The notes below the pieces were generated by a model, which did not search any database, had not been told where the DNA came from, and saw only the letters and a list, made by a program, of their open reading frames with translations. Below are positions 1 to 5,531 of a stretch of 6,017 bases of DNA, in pieces. This DNA comes from Streptococcaceae bacterium. Lineage in GTDB: Bacteria > Bacillota > Bacilli > Lactobacillales > Streptococcaceae. The translations under genes were made by a program, and so were the position numbers. Position 1 is the stretch's first letter; every line of letters begins with the position of its first letter. The stretch is from positions 1 to 6,017 of the forward strand of contig JAITHN010000097.1 of the NCBI GenBank assembly GCA_031279745.1. Reading direction: 5' to 3'.

Positions 1-85
1 TTTCGGATTCCTATTTGGTGCTTTCCTTTCTTATCATATTGGCACGCATTTGCACATTTGCACATTGCTCGCAAGTGTCATTATT
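1..85 (+). repeat. Direct repeat copy A (partner at 1465-1549)
   Basis: Bases 1-85 align without gaps to 1465-1549 with mismatches only at 31, 59, 67 and 76 (81 of 85 identical). Similarity stops abruptly at base 86. Three of the four differences are silent in the shared reading frame and one changes Gly to Cys. The repeat may extend left beyond the window. The pattern fits a duplicated gene segment rather than a mobile element, since no terminal repeats or transposase are seen. Confidence 0.9.
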
Positions 86-139
86 TTAGGCGTGATATGG
101 GTACAGTTGTATTTAGAAAATCGAGAAAACGGCAAGTAG
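2..139 (+). CDS. 3' end of a DUF1275 (YoaK-like) membrane protein gene, partial
   Basis: An open frame enters from before the window and gives 45 residues before a TAG stop. It is hydrophobic, with a glycine-containing membrane segment (FGFLFGAFLSYHIGTHLHI) and a second one near the C-terminus, ending in a charged tail (ENRENGK). The first 28 codons are almost identical to the C-terminal part of the truncated copy at 1200-1594. That copy also carries a motif resembling the DUF1275 family, so this is taken to be the end of a paralogue in that family. These are multi-pass membrane proteins of about 220 residues with no firmly known function. The tail after base 85 differs completely from the second copy. 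One nearby change replaces a glycine (GGC in the other copy) with cysteine (TGC, bases 59-61). The stop codon lies inside the left arm of the terminator hairpin. Whether the upstream part is intact cannot be seen. Confidence 0.6.
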   Translation, partial: FGFLFGAFLSYHIGTHLHICTLLASVIILGVIWVQLYLENRENGK

Positions 140-164
140 AACAATTTTGTTCTACTTGCCGTTT
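127..164. terminator. Perfect inverted repeat, likely bidirectional terminator
   Basis: Bases 127-144 and 147-164 are exact reverse complements over 18 positions. In RNA the innermost A-T steps would form the loop. A T-rich stretch follows on the plus strand (GTTTGTTTGTG), and TTTTC follows on the minus strand. The hairpin lies between the end of the DUF1275-type gene on the plus strand and the end of the 52-aa gene on the minus strand, so it probably stops transcription from both sides. The plus-strand gene's TAG (137-139) is inside the left arm. Confidence 0.85.
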
Positions 165-213
165 GTTTGTGTTCAAATGCACTATCTGCTTCGACTATCA
201 ATCCTCAACGGAT

Positions 214-372
214 TTATAAGTAGGGTGAAATCCACATTAAGAAAAACGCGACAATCAATCCGATTCGTGTTGGAGTAAGATATTTACATTTTATTGGCGG
301 ACGTCTTTTAAAATATGGAAGTTCTCGGATGATGCACCAGATAACTGTAATGATGATTATAGGGTATAACAT
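214..372 (-). CDS. Small 52-aa two-segment membrane protein, possible immunity protein
   Basis: I do not recognise this protein. It starts at ATG (370-372) and stops at TAA (214-216). A strong ribosome binding site, AAAAGGAG, sits six bases before the start, which is much better than that of the gene ahead of it. Two hydrophobic segments lie at about residues 3-15 (YPIIIITVIWCII) and 36-50 (RIGLIVAFFLMWISP). The loop between them is very basic (FKRRPPIKCKY), so the loop is expected on the cytoplasmic side with both ends outside. It lies 23 bases downstream of the secreted protein at 396-911 on the same strand and so is probably co-transcribed. Small basic proteins with two membrane segments next to a secreted peptide gene are common as bacteriocin immunity proteins, and that role is inferred here only from layout. 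A holin-like or unrelated small membrane protein is the alternative. The start, frame and stop are well supported. Confidence 0.72.
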   Translation of the reverse strand: MLYPIIIITVIWCIIRELPYFKRRPPIKCKYLTPTRIGLIVAFFLMWISPYL

Positions 373-395
373 AATGATCTCCTTTTCTATTTGAA

Positions 396-911
396 TTATT
401 TATGGAAAGTTACATGGTCAGCGTACATGAAAATTCGACCTGATTTCGGATGTTTTTGGATAAGATTGGCACCTTCTTTGAGTATGCTGTGAAGTGCAGA
501 ATTTCCAGCGCCTACGAGTACGGCGATTGCAGGATCTAAAGGTCCTGCTACTTCAGAAACCGAAGCAACGAGTATCCCGACATTAATTGCACCGCTTGTT
601 GTTGAGTATTTCCTGAATTCGCTTTTTAATTTTTTTCCACTTGCTACCGTTGTGTATTTCCAACAGATTCCGATGTAGATAGGGGAGAGGCTAATGCTTC
701 TCGTTTGAGGGATAACATTCTCACCCAATTGCACAACGCCTGGTGTTGTCTCTACAATAGCTGAAACGGTAGGTTGTACAACATTGTCAGGGGAAGGGGC
801 TGTCGTATCAGCGAATGCGTTGATACAAGGGATCGTACTTGTAGATAATAATACGATGGGTAATGTTTTAAATAAAAATTTTTTCATATGTGAAATTTTT
901 CTATTATTCAT
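396..911 (-). CDS. Sec-secreted 171-aa protein of unknown family, possible bacteriocin
   Basis: The product begins with a clear Sec signal peptide: a basic MKKFLFK stretch, a hydrophobic core, and a likely signal peptidase I site after AFA at residue 34, giving a mature protein of about 137 residues. The mature part starts with a Thr/Pro/Val-rich low-complexity segment (35-70). A compact domain follows, with a single cysteine (YIGICWKY, Cys83), a basic patch (GKKLKSEFRKY) and a glycine/alanine-rich hydrophobic stretch at about 107-140. The end is basic and histidine-containing (HPKSGRIFMYADHVTFHK). Amphipathic glycine-rich segments with basic flanks are typical of membrane-active bacteriocins. 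Sec-exported bacteriocins of similar size, such as streptococcin A-M57, are known, but I cannot claim homology. Two starts are possible, ATG at 909-911 or ATG at 885-887 (MKKFLFK). Neither has a convincing ribosome binding site, and I found no strong promoter upstream. It is followed by the 52-aa membrane protein gene on the same strand. Confidence 0.75.
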   Translation of the reverse strand: MNNRKISHMKKFLFKTLPIVLLSTSTIPCINAFADTTAPSPDNVVQPTVSAIVETTPGVVQLGENVIPQTRSISLSPIYIGICWKYTTVASGKKLKSEFRKYSTTSGAINVGILVASVSEVAGPLDPAIAVLVGAGNSALHSILKEGANLIQKHPKSGRIFMYADHVTFHK

Positions 912-1162
912 TATTGTTTTGTTGTTCGATTTTTAATGAACGACAGGGGTTCCGCGCATGGAGATATTGCAAAACAAGTGCATAAGCTCACGCCTTTCTG
1001 AAATATAAGTTACGCTTATTCTTATAAACTGACAAATAAAGGGTTTCAAGACTTTAAAAGATAAAGGAATCTTAATGATGCGCTTTAGAATATTTGATAA
1101 AAATATAAAAGCGATGCGGTAGAAAAAGATAGAGGATTTAGTTTCGTTTAAGGATTGTGCCG
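912..1162. other. Intergenic region between the secreted-protein gene and the truncated DUF1275 gene
   Basis: About 250 bases without a credible gene separate the minus-strand secreted-protein gene from the plus-strand promoter at 1163. The promoter for the minus-strand gene should lie here, but only a weak candidate is visible: a TTGTCA-like -35 (complement of 1030-1035) with a poor -10 seventeen bases on. A small palindrome, ATAAGTTACGCTTAT, lies at 1005-1019. A 15-codon open frame with a ribosome-binding-like AAAGGA occurs at 1075-1122 but is too short to support. No RNA gene or mobile element was recognised. Confidence 0.5.
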
Positions 1163-1193
1163 TATAATTGCATCATAAAAGTTTAAGGAGGAG
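1163..1193 (+). promoter_or_regulatory. -10 box and ribosome binding site left in front of the truncated DUF1275 gene
   Basis: A perfect TATAAT lies at 1163-1168 with only a poor -35 match upstream. AAGGAGGAG follows at 1185-1193, correctly spaced for a TTG at 1200-1202. That TTG reads only two codons before TAG, so the signals appear to be the original start region of the gene whose coding part was later damaged. Confidence 0.5.
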
Positions 1194-1199
1194 CTTCTG

Positions 1200-1594
1200 T
1201 TGAGTTAGTCGCAGTAAGTGTACAAATGATAGGAAGTGTCTTCGTTTGTTTTATGATTGGCGTACTCCATCAGTCTGAGTTGATTTTGCTCTTGTCATTT
1301 CTAATATCGATACAAGCAGATACTTTTACGAAAGTGAAAGGGCTCCCCTATACAAGTATTATGACGACAGGAAATATAAAAAATTTAGGAACGCACTTTG
1401 CCTATCTGATGATGCACAAAAAGAAACAGCATTTACAAAATTCGAGTGTCTATCTGATGATTATTTTCGGATTCCTATTTGGTGCTTTCCTTTCCTATCA
1501 TATTGGCACGCATTTGCACATTGGCACATTACTCGCAAGCGTCATTATTACAGAGATTAAGATCGCATTTTTTGGAAGATTAAAACCAAAATAA
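1200..1594 (+). pseudogene. Truncated DUF1275 (YoaK-like) membrane protein gene, second copy
   Basis: An open frame from 1187 to the TAA at 1594 encodes a C-terminal half of a multi-pass membrane protein; its first ATG (1226) gives 122 residues. The stretch FLISIQADTFTKVKGLPYTSIMTTGNIKNLG resembles the internal second half of DUF1275 proteins, which normally have about 100 residues before this point. Those residues are missing. A strong ribosome binding site at 1185-1193 points to a TTG at 1200, but that frame ends at once (TTG AGT TAG). The coding frame is the next one over and has no start codon near the site; ATG 1226 is 32 bases away. The simplest reading is a deletion that joined the original start region, out of frame, to the middle of the gene. 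The segment 1465-1549 is nearly identical to bases 1-85, while the last 14 codons differ. A functional 122-aa protein cannot be excluded. Confidence 0.6.
1465..1549 (+). repeat. Direct repeat copy B (partner at 1-85)
   Basis: This stretch matches bases 1-85 at an offset of 1464 with four mismatches. It lies inside the truncated DUF1275-type gene in the same reading frame as copy A. The match ends sharply at base 1549, after which both DNA and protein diverge. Confidence 0.9.
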
Positions 1595-1617
1595 ATAACG
1601 TTAATAATTTTATATTT

Positions 1618-1716
1618 TTGACAAATAAATCTTCTAATCAGAATATAATAAACCTTTATACGATACTTCTTTTAAAAAAAACAATAATTAATAAAATATG
1701 TGTTATGCTCAAAGGG
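1618..1716 (+). promoter_or_regulatory. Probable promoter region of the peptide/ABC transporter operon
   Basis: Two candidates lie in this AT-rich stretch. The first is TTGACA at 1618-1623 with TATAAT at 1644-1649, both perfect, but the 20-base spacing is longer than usual. The second is an extended -10, TGTTATGCT (1701-1709), without a good -35; it would start transcription near 1716 and give a leader of about 36 bases. Only one is likely to be the main promoter, and sequence alone does not decide which. Confidence 0.45.
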
Positions 1717-1725
1717 TTCTAGAAC
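1716..1725. promoter_or_regulatory. 10-bp perfect palindrome in the operon leader, possible operator
   Basis: GTTCTAGAAC is self-complementary and lies just downstream of the extended -10 candidate at 1701-1709, 26 bases before the peptide start codon. A dimeric repressor bound here would block transcription from either candidate promoter. No regulator gene is present in the window, and a 10-bp palindrome can occur by chance, so this is only a candidate site. Confidence 0.3.
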
Positions 1726-1751
1726 AACTAATAATTTAGAGGTGGAGTTAT

Positions 1752-1958
1752 ATGAAAAAGTTAATTTTTGCAACATTAGGTGTTTTGCTCCTATCGGGAT
1801 CGATGGTTTATGCTTCAATTCCAGAAGATAGAGCTGTAAACAACAATATCAAGTTTGATATGAGTATTGGGATACTAAACAGCAATAGTCGTACGAAACC
1901 TGAGGATAGACAAACCACAGCAAGAATGGTCAACGGAGTTTTAGTATGGGACAAATAA
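1752..1958 (+). CDS. Small Sec-secreted peptide (68 aa), candidate bacteriocin or signalling peptide
   Basis: I do not recognise a family. The product has a textbook signal peptide (MKKLIFATLGVLLLSGSMVYA) with probable cleavage after Ala21, leaving a mature peptide of 47 residues. There is no lipobox cysteine and no double-glycine leader, so export should be by Sec and signal peptidase I. The mature part is charged and nearly neutral overall, and contains PEDR twice (residues 24-27 and 50-53). It ends in a more hydrophobic tail (MVNGVLVWDK) and has no cysteines. AGAGGTGGAG precedes the ATG at good spacing. The last 13 bases overlap the next gene, which ties production to the membrane proteins and ATPase downstream. 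The layout of a Sec peptide, membrane proteins and an ABC ATPase recalls lactococcin 972-type loci, but the peptide does not look like lactococcin 972. The role as bacteriocin, pheromone or transporter accessory is inferred from context. Confidence 0.7.
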   Translation: MKKLIFATLGVLLLSGSMVYASIPEDRAVNNNIKFDMSIGILNSNSRTKPEDRQTTARMVNGVLVWDK

Positions 1959-2743
1959 TAAGTTATTCACTTTTTCGTGCATTAAAGGAAAAAAGAATCT
2001 GGGGTATCGCATTACTCTTCTTGTTTTTCTCGGTTGCAGATATTCTTATTCAACAAAAAACTTTATATGAGGCAGAATCTGGGTTATTATCACAATTCAC
2101 TACTTTTTTATCAGGGAACTCAGAAGGGCATGTCCCACAGTTGGTGAGTTATACACTTTTGCCAATTATAGTTTCTTTAGGTTCAGTATTTTGGTTTGCG
2201 CAGGATTCAAAAACCGGAAATATTCGATTTCTAGTGACTAGAATGAGTAGGGCAAAATACTTATTTTCCAATACGCTTATCATTGGTTTGACTTATTTCT
2301 TTTCCGTGCTACTTCCATTATTACTGAATTATGCGCTAGTATCCTTCCTATTTAAAAACAATGACAGGAATCCATATCAAGCAAATCTTGCGGTTAACTA
2401 TGCAAACTTTGTAAAACAATATCCTGTGGGTATGTGGGAGATGAACCATCATGTGTTCGTAAATTTCGCCTATATTTTCGTGTTTTCAGTATTTGTCGCT
2501 CTTGTAGCCATATTTATGTACCATCTAACTTTTTGGATTGAAAAATGGCAATTCATACTTCTTGTAGGATTTGGGGTGTGGTTAATTTGTTGCGTTTCGA
2601 AATATTCTCCGATGAATGTTTTTCAACCCTTTGCGATAGACAGTAACTTACAAGATAAGATTACAACTTGTATTCTAGCGATTTTTATTAGTTTATTTTT
2701 CTATATCTCCACACTTATAAGATTTAAAAAGGGTAATCTATGA
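1946..2743 (+). CDS. ABC-2-like permease, six membrane segments (265 aa)
   Basis: This is probably a membrane subunit of the transporter powered by the ATPase at 4116-4748. Hydrophobic segments lie at about residues 18-36, 66-85, 110-136, 170-193, 201-216 and 239-258. A short extracellular part falls between the first two and a longer one between the third and fourth. The cytoplasmic stretch after segment two (QDSKTGNIRFLVTRMSRAKY, 86-105) has the acidic-glycine-basic-Arg pattern often seen in ABC-2 permeases, where it contacts the ATPase. The start ATG lies inside the end of the peptide gene, with CGGAG seven bases before it, so translation is probably coupled. Its stop overlaps the next start as ATGA. 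The substrate is unknown; the peptide encoded just upstream, or an antimicrobial related to it, is the natural candidate. Confidence 0.75.
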   Translation: MGQIISYSLFRALKEKRIWGIALLFLFFSVADILIQQKTLYEAESGLLSQFTTFLSGNSEGHVPQLVSYTLLPIIVSLGSVFWFAQDSKTGNIRFLVTRMSRAKYLFSNTLIIGLTYFFSVLLPLLLNYALVSFLFKNNDRNPYQANLAVNYANFVKQYPVGMWEMNHHVFVNFAYIFVFSVFVALVAIFMYHLTFWIEKWQFILLVGFGVWLICCVSKYSPMNVFQPFAIDSNLQDKITTCILAIFISLFFYISTLIRFKKGNL

Positions 2744-3429
2744 ATGGGAATTTAAAGCGTTTTTGCACTACGCTTATCCCGTTGCTTATCGTCTGGTACA
2801 TCCAATTTGTTCAACTTTATGACAGAGAAACGATTGAAACTTTTTTTAAAGTGGCTTCTTTGAGATTCAGCTTTTATAACAGTAACCTATTCGGTTTCGT
2901 CATCCTTCCCCTTTGTATAGCTGGAGGATTTGCTTTTGGACATCAAAAAAACAGCCAAGCAATATTTCGCAGAAAGAACATTGCACAAGCACAACTGATG
3001 AATGAAATTTCGATTCTTTTGAGTGAAACTGCCATTTATTTGCTCTATGCCATAATTTGCATGATTGCTCCTTTAAAACTGCTTTTAACTTACGGAGAGT
3101 TCCAACCCATAGTTATAACTCTGTACTCGTTGTTCACTTTTTATGCATTTGTTCTTTTAGCGCATGGGTCCATCTCGTTTCTAGATGCATTCTTGAAAAA
3201 CAGGTGGATTACAATGTTTATCATGTTTGCGTTTTTGAATAGTTACGCAATTTCAGGGAGGATTTTTGCTCGGGCGGATTTCTTTGCCAATGTTACTTAG
3301 AAAGTAACCCCCTCAGCTCATATATTTCTTGTTTTTCTACAGTTTTTAGTTGTTGGGGCTGTACTTAGTGGTTTTTCAAGCCGAATGCACAGCAAGTCAG
3401 ATTTTTTAGGAGGAGCTCATGAGAAATAA
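2740..3429 (+). pseudogene. Second permease gene, interrupted by an in-frame TAG
   Basis: Translation from ATG 2740 (ATGA overlap with the preceding gene) gives 186 residues up to TAG at 3298-3300. It has five hydrophobic segments at about residues 9-24, 50-68, 89-112, 122-144 and 155-172. The same frame stays open after the TAG for 42 further codons, to TAA at 3427-3429. This extension encodes a clear sixth membrane segment (HIFLVFLQFLVVGAVLSGF) and a polar tail, and it runs 11 bases into the next gene, like the other junctions of this operon. The uninterrupted product would be 229 residues, comparable with its neighbours of 265 and 240. This points to a single nonsense change in a formerly intact gene. 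A working five-segment protein, stop-codon readthrough or a sequencing error are alternatives. The sequence resembles no family I can name, but it sits where a permease is expected. Confidence 0.72.
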
Positions 3430-4141
3430 TTTAAAAAATCTTTATCTGTTTTGCCCAATCCTATTCTTAAATACACTGCTCCTCTTTCTATTTGATGGCT
3501 TTATGGGAGACAGTTTTCGTGGATTGCCAGGCGCGCTCAATATGCTTTCAGTCGGATTTACAATCCTTAGTACAATACAATTTGCATGTACCTCCTTATT
3601 TTTCTTGATGAGCGTTGTTCTATATACAGAAGCAGTAAATTCCTTAAATTCTGTACAGTATAAAGTGCGTTATCGTTCTCTATTTACTTATAAATTGAGT
3701 TTAAGCAAAAAGGTGGTCGGTATAAGTATTCTATTTCCAACGATTTATTATGAAGGGCTAACTTGGGTCACTCAAAAACACCTTATGGGGTTTGAAATAC
3801 TAAATTTGATTCTGTGTACATATGCTTTGTTGATTTTGTTTCTCACTCTCCGAGAAATTTTTGAGGAGAATCTCGCATTTAATATTTCAGCAATTTATAT
3901 TTTTGTCAGTGTACTAGTAGCTTCAATCGGGTTTCGAAATTCACCCTTTGTGAAGTCGTTCTTTTTCTTCCCAAGAGCGCTCATCCAAATTCGTACAGTT
4001 TCAACATTCTCTACTTCAGACTATTCTAATCTGCTAATAATCTGCATTGCGCTTAACCTATTTTATCTACTTTGTCACAAAATAAATATTCAAAACATGA
4101 AAAGGAGTATCTCTTTTGATAAAAATAGAAAACATCAGTAA
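3419..4141 (+). CDS. Third membrane protein of the ABC transporter operon (240 aa)
   Basis: This hydrophobic protein has about six membrane segments, near residues 8-26, 42-70 (one long or two short), 98-112, 126-144, 155-172 and 203-219. A basic cytoplasmic loop (QYKVRYRSLFTYKLSLSKK, about 80-98) and a basic C-terminus (HKINIQNMKRS...KNRKHQ) fit an inside location. The ATG has an excellent AGGAGG five bases upstream, and that site lies inside the tail of the interrupted permease frame. The 3' end overlaps the ATPase gene by 26 bases, consistent with a coupled permease/ATPase pair. No family is recognised with certainty. From memory, Bacillus subtilis has a similar set of three membrane proteins plus one ATPase (yybJKLM), which may be a useful comparison. 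Substrate unknown. Confidence 0.72.
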   Translation: MRNNLKNLYLFCPILFLNTLLLFLFDGFMGDSFRGLPGALNMLSVGFTILSTIQFACTSLFFLMSVVLYTEAVNSLNSVQYKVRYRSLFTYKLSLSKKVVGISILFPTIYYEGLTWVTQKHLMGFEILNLILCTYALLILFLTLREIFEENLAFNISAIYIFVSVLVASIGFRNSPFVKSFFFFPRALIQIRTVSTFSTSDYSNLLIICIALNLFYLLCHKINIQNMKRSISFDKNRKHQ

Positions 4142-4748
4142 AACAATAAAGCATCAACAAATCCTTAACAATATCTCTTTATCTTTTGAAAAGGGGAAAA
4201 TCTATGGATTAAAGGGACGAAACGGTTCTGGGAAAACAATGCTGTTTCGTGCCATTTCTGGTCTGATTCATCTTGATGAGGGCAAGATTTCCATCAATGG
4301 AAAAATCGTTCGAAAAGATATCGACTTTCCTCCTTCACTTGGATTGCTTTTGGAAAACGATAACCTCATTCCGCATTTAAGTGGGGTGGAAAATTTACTC
4401 CTTTTAGCTAAGATAAAAAAAATTGCGACAAAAGAAGATGTTATACAAGCTATAAAGCGTGTGGGGTTAGACCCTGAAAACAAAACACCTGTAAAAAAAT
4501 ATTCTTTAGGAATGCGTCAGCGTCTCTCGATTGCTCAGGCGATTTTTGAAAAACCGGACATCATCTTGCTTGATGAACCGACAAATGGAATAGATATAGA
4601 AAGTATCGGTGGAATTCGAAAGCTCATTTTAGAAGAAAACCAACGTGGTGCGCTGGTCATCGTGACAAGTCACAACGAAGAAGATTTACTGGAGTTAGCT
4701 GAAGAAATCATCACGATTGATAGTGGAAGAGTGGTTTCAAACGCGTAG
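4116..4748 (+). CDS. ABC transporter ATP-binding protein (210 aa)
   Basis: This is the ATPase that powers the membrane proteins encoded just upstream. It shows a Walker A motif GRNGSGKT (residues 34-41), a signature SLGMRQR (130-136, a variant of LSGGQ), a Walker B with catalytic glutamate ILLDEP (150-155), a D-loop region NGID and the switch histidine in VTSHNEED (His186). The Q-loop position reads LLLENDNL, with glutamate where most families have glutamine; this and the LGMRQ signature are typical of the ATPases linked to bacteriocin and antibiotic self-protection (BcrA/LanF-like). The protein is a little over 200 residues, a bare nucleotide-binding domain without the C-terminal extension of the DrrA type. 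It starts at TTG (4116-4118) with AAAGGAG eight bases upstream, and overlaps the preceding gene by 26 bases. It is the last gene of the operon. Confidence 0.93.
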   Translation: MIKIENISKTIKHQQILNNISLSFEKGKIYGLKGRNGSGKTMLFRAISGLIHLDEGKISINGKIVRKDIDFPPSLGLLLENDNLIPHLSGVENLLLLAKIKKIATKEDVIQAIKRVGLDPENKTPVKKYSLGMRQRLSIAQAIFEKPDIILLDEPTNGIDIESIGGIRKLILEENQRGALVIVTSHNEEDLLELAEEIITIDSGRVVSNA

Positions 4749-4826
4749 TGCATATTCTTATATTCGTTTGATGAAAAAGGTTCGGGGCAGTTGCAATGTG
4801 TCGTTCTTTTTTTTGCGCTCTACCAA

Positions 4827-4871
4827 AAAAATCGGAGGGAGAACCAATTTGCGGTTTTCCCTCCGATTTTT
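4827..4871. terminator. Strong bidirectional terminator between the ABC operon and lepB
   Basis: Bases 4827-4845 pair with 4853-4871 around a 7-base loop (AATTTGC). The stem has a GC-rich core (CGGAGGGA/TCCCTCCG) and A/T runs at its base, so each strand reads GC stem followed by a T run. One position (4841 with 4857) is G-U in plus-strand RNA but C-A in minus-strand RNA, so it should work slightly better for the ABC operon. The two genes converge here. Confidence 0.92.
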
Positions 4872-4882
4872 GTACGTGTGTA

Positions 4883-5479
4883 TTAATTAACGAATCGAAT
4901 TTTATTGAGTGGCCAGAAGGCTAATTTCGTTTCGCCTTTGATTTCTGATTGATCAAGTGGCCCCACCTCAGGGTCTCTAGAATCTTTTGAGATGAGTCGG
5001 TCGTCTCCCATTAGGAAATAATGGTTGGCTGGGACTTTCACTTCAAAGACGGTGTTTCCGTCAAACGCAGTTGTAAATGCTCGACGCTCCTTTGCAATTT
5101 GTTGGAAATAGGCGTTATAAGAATACGTTTTTTTAAGTTTATCCTTCTTCCAAATCTTCTTATATTCATCAAGATAAGGTTCTGCAGTCTTTTTGCCATT
5201 TATATAGAGCTGATCATTATCAAATTTAATCGTGTCCCCCGGCATCCCAATGACACGCTTAATAATATTTTTTCCAGGATCTGCTGGCTCACCAGAGACG
5301 ACAATGTCGAATCGGTCAATTTTTGCGATTTTGACCATGACCATCCGTTCCCCGTTTTTAAGGGTAGGGTCCATGGAGTGACCATCAACGATGATTGGGG
5401 AGAGAATGAATAAGCGTAAAATCAGCAAAACACCTGCAAACGCGAAGACTTCCCACCAATTTTTTAGAAATTTTTTCAA
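4883..5479 (-). CDS. lepB: Signal peptidase I (198 aa)
   Basis: The enzyme cleaves signal peptides from proteins exported by the Sec and Tat routes, acting at the outer face of the cytoplasmic membrane. One N-terminal membrane anchor (residues 11-28) precedes the catalytic box DGHSMDPTL with the nucleophile Ser35. The general-base lysine is Lys74 in IIKRVIGMPGD, and the conserved C-terminal box is MGDDRLISKDSRDPEVGPL, where the usual GDN is GDD. Length and single anchor fit the Gram-positive SipS/SpsB type. The start is TTG (5477-5479, minus strand) with GGAGG seven bases before it; no ATG occurs until the active site. It is transcribed from an extended -10 promoter facing away from zapA and ends at the shared terminator. 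It is well placed to process the two secreted products of this window, but it is most likely a general housekeeping enzyme. Confidence 0.96.
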   Translation of the reverse strand: MKKFLKNWWEVFAFAGVLLILRLFILSPIIVDGHSMDPTLKNGERMVMVKIAKIDRFDIVVSGEPADPGKNIIKRVIGMPGDTIKFDNDQLYINGKKTAEPYLDEYKKIWKKDKLKKTYSYNAYFQQIAKERRAFTTAFDGNTVFEVKVPANHYFLMGDDRLISKDSRDPEVGPLDQSEIKGETKLAFWPLNKIRFVN

Positions 5480-5506
5480 AGTGCTACCTCCAAGCTTTAT
5501 GTTTGA

Positions 5507-5515
5507 ATTATATCA
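5507..5515 (-). promoter_or_regulatory. Extended -10 promoter of lepB
   Basis: The minus strand reads TGATATAAT, a perfect extended -10 (TGn plus TATAAT), with only a weak -35. It places the transcript start near 5500, about 20 bases before the lepB TTG and just ahead of its GGAGG site at 5487-5491. It is the mirror image of the zapA promoter element at 5532-5540. Confidence 0.7.
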
Positions 5516-5531
5516 TATGAGCAAGTTTATT

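Noticed and set aside
1075..1122. A 15-codon open frame (ATG ATG CGC ...) with AAAGGA upstream
   Set aside because: It is too short to support without conservation data, has no recognisable content, and lies in a region that looks non-coding.
1752..1958. The small peptide as a lactococcin 972 homologue
   Set aside because: The gene order is similar, but the mature sequence lacks the Tyr/His/Trp-rich composition of lactococcin 972 and no shared motif is visible.
3057..3242. A 61-codon open frame in another frame inside the second permease
   Set aside because: It overlaps a well-placed membrane protein gene and has no independent start signal. It does not rescue the in-frame TAG, since the permease frame itself is open on both sides of the stop.
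4268..4483. A minus-strand open frame inside the ABC ATPase gene
   Set aside because: It is antisense to unmistakable Walker A and Q-loop coding sequence.
4737..4771. TCAAACG/CGTTTGA pairing just after the ATPase gene as a terminator
   Set aside because: It has only seven pairs with a 21-base loop and no useful T run, and a far stronger terminator follows at 4827-4871.
5021..5413. A 130-codon plus-strand open frame opposite lepB
   Set aside because: It lies entirely antisense to a clear signal peptidase gene with catalytic motifs and has no ribosome binding site or domain features.
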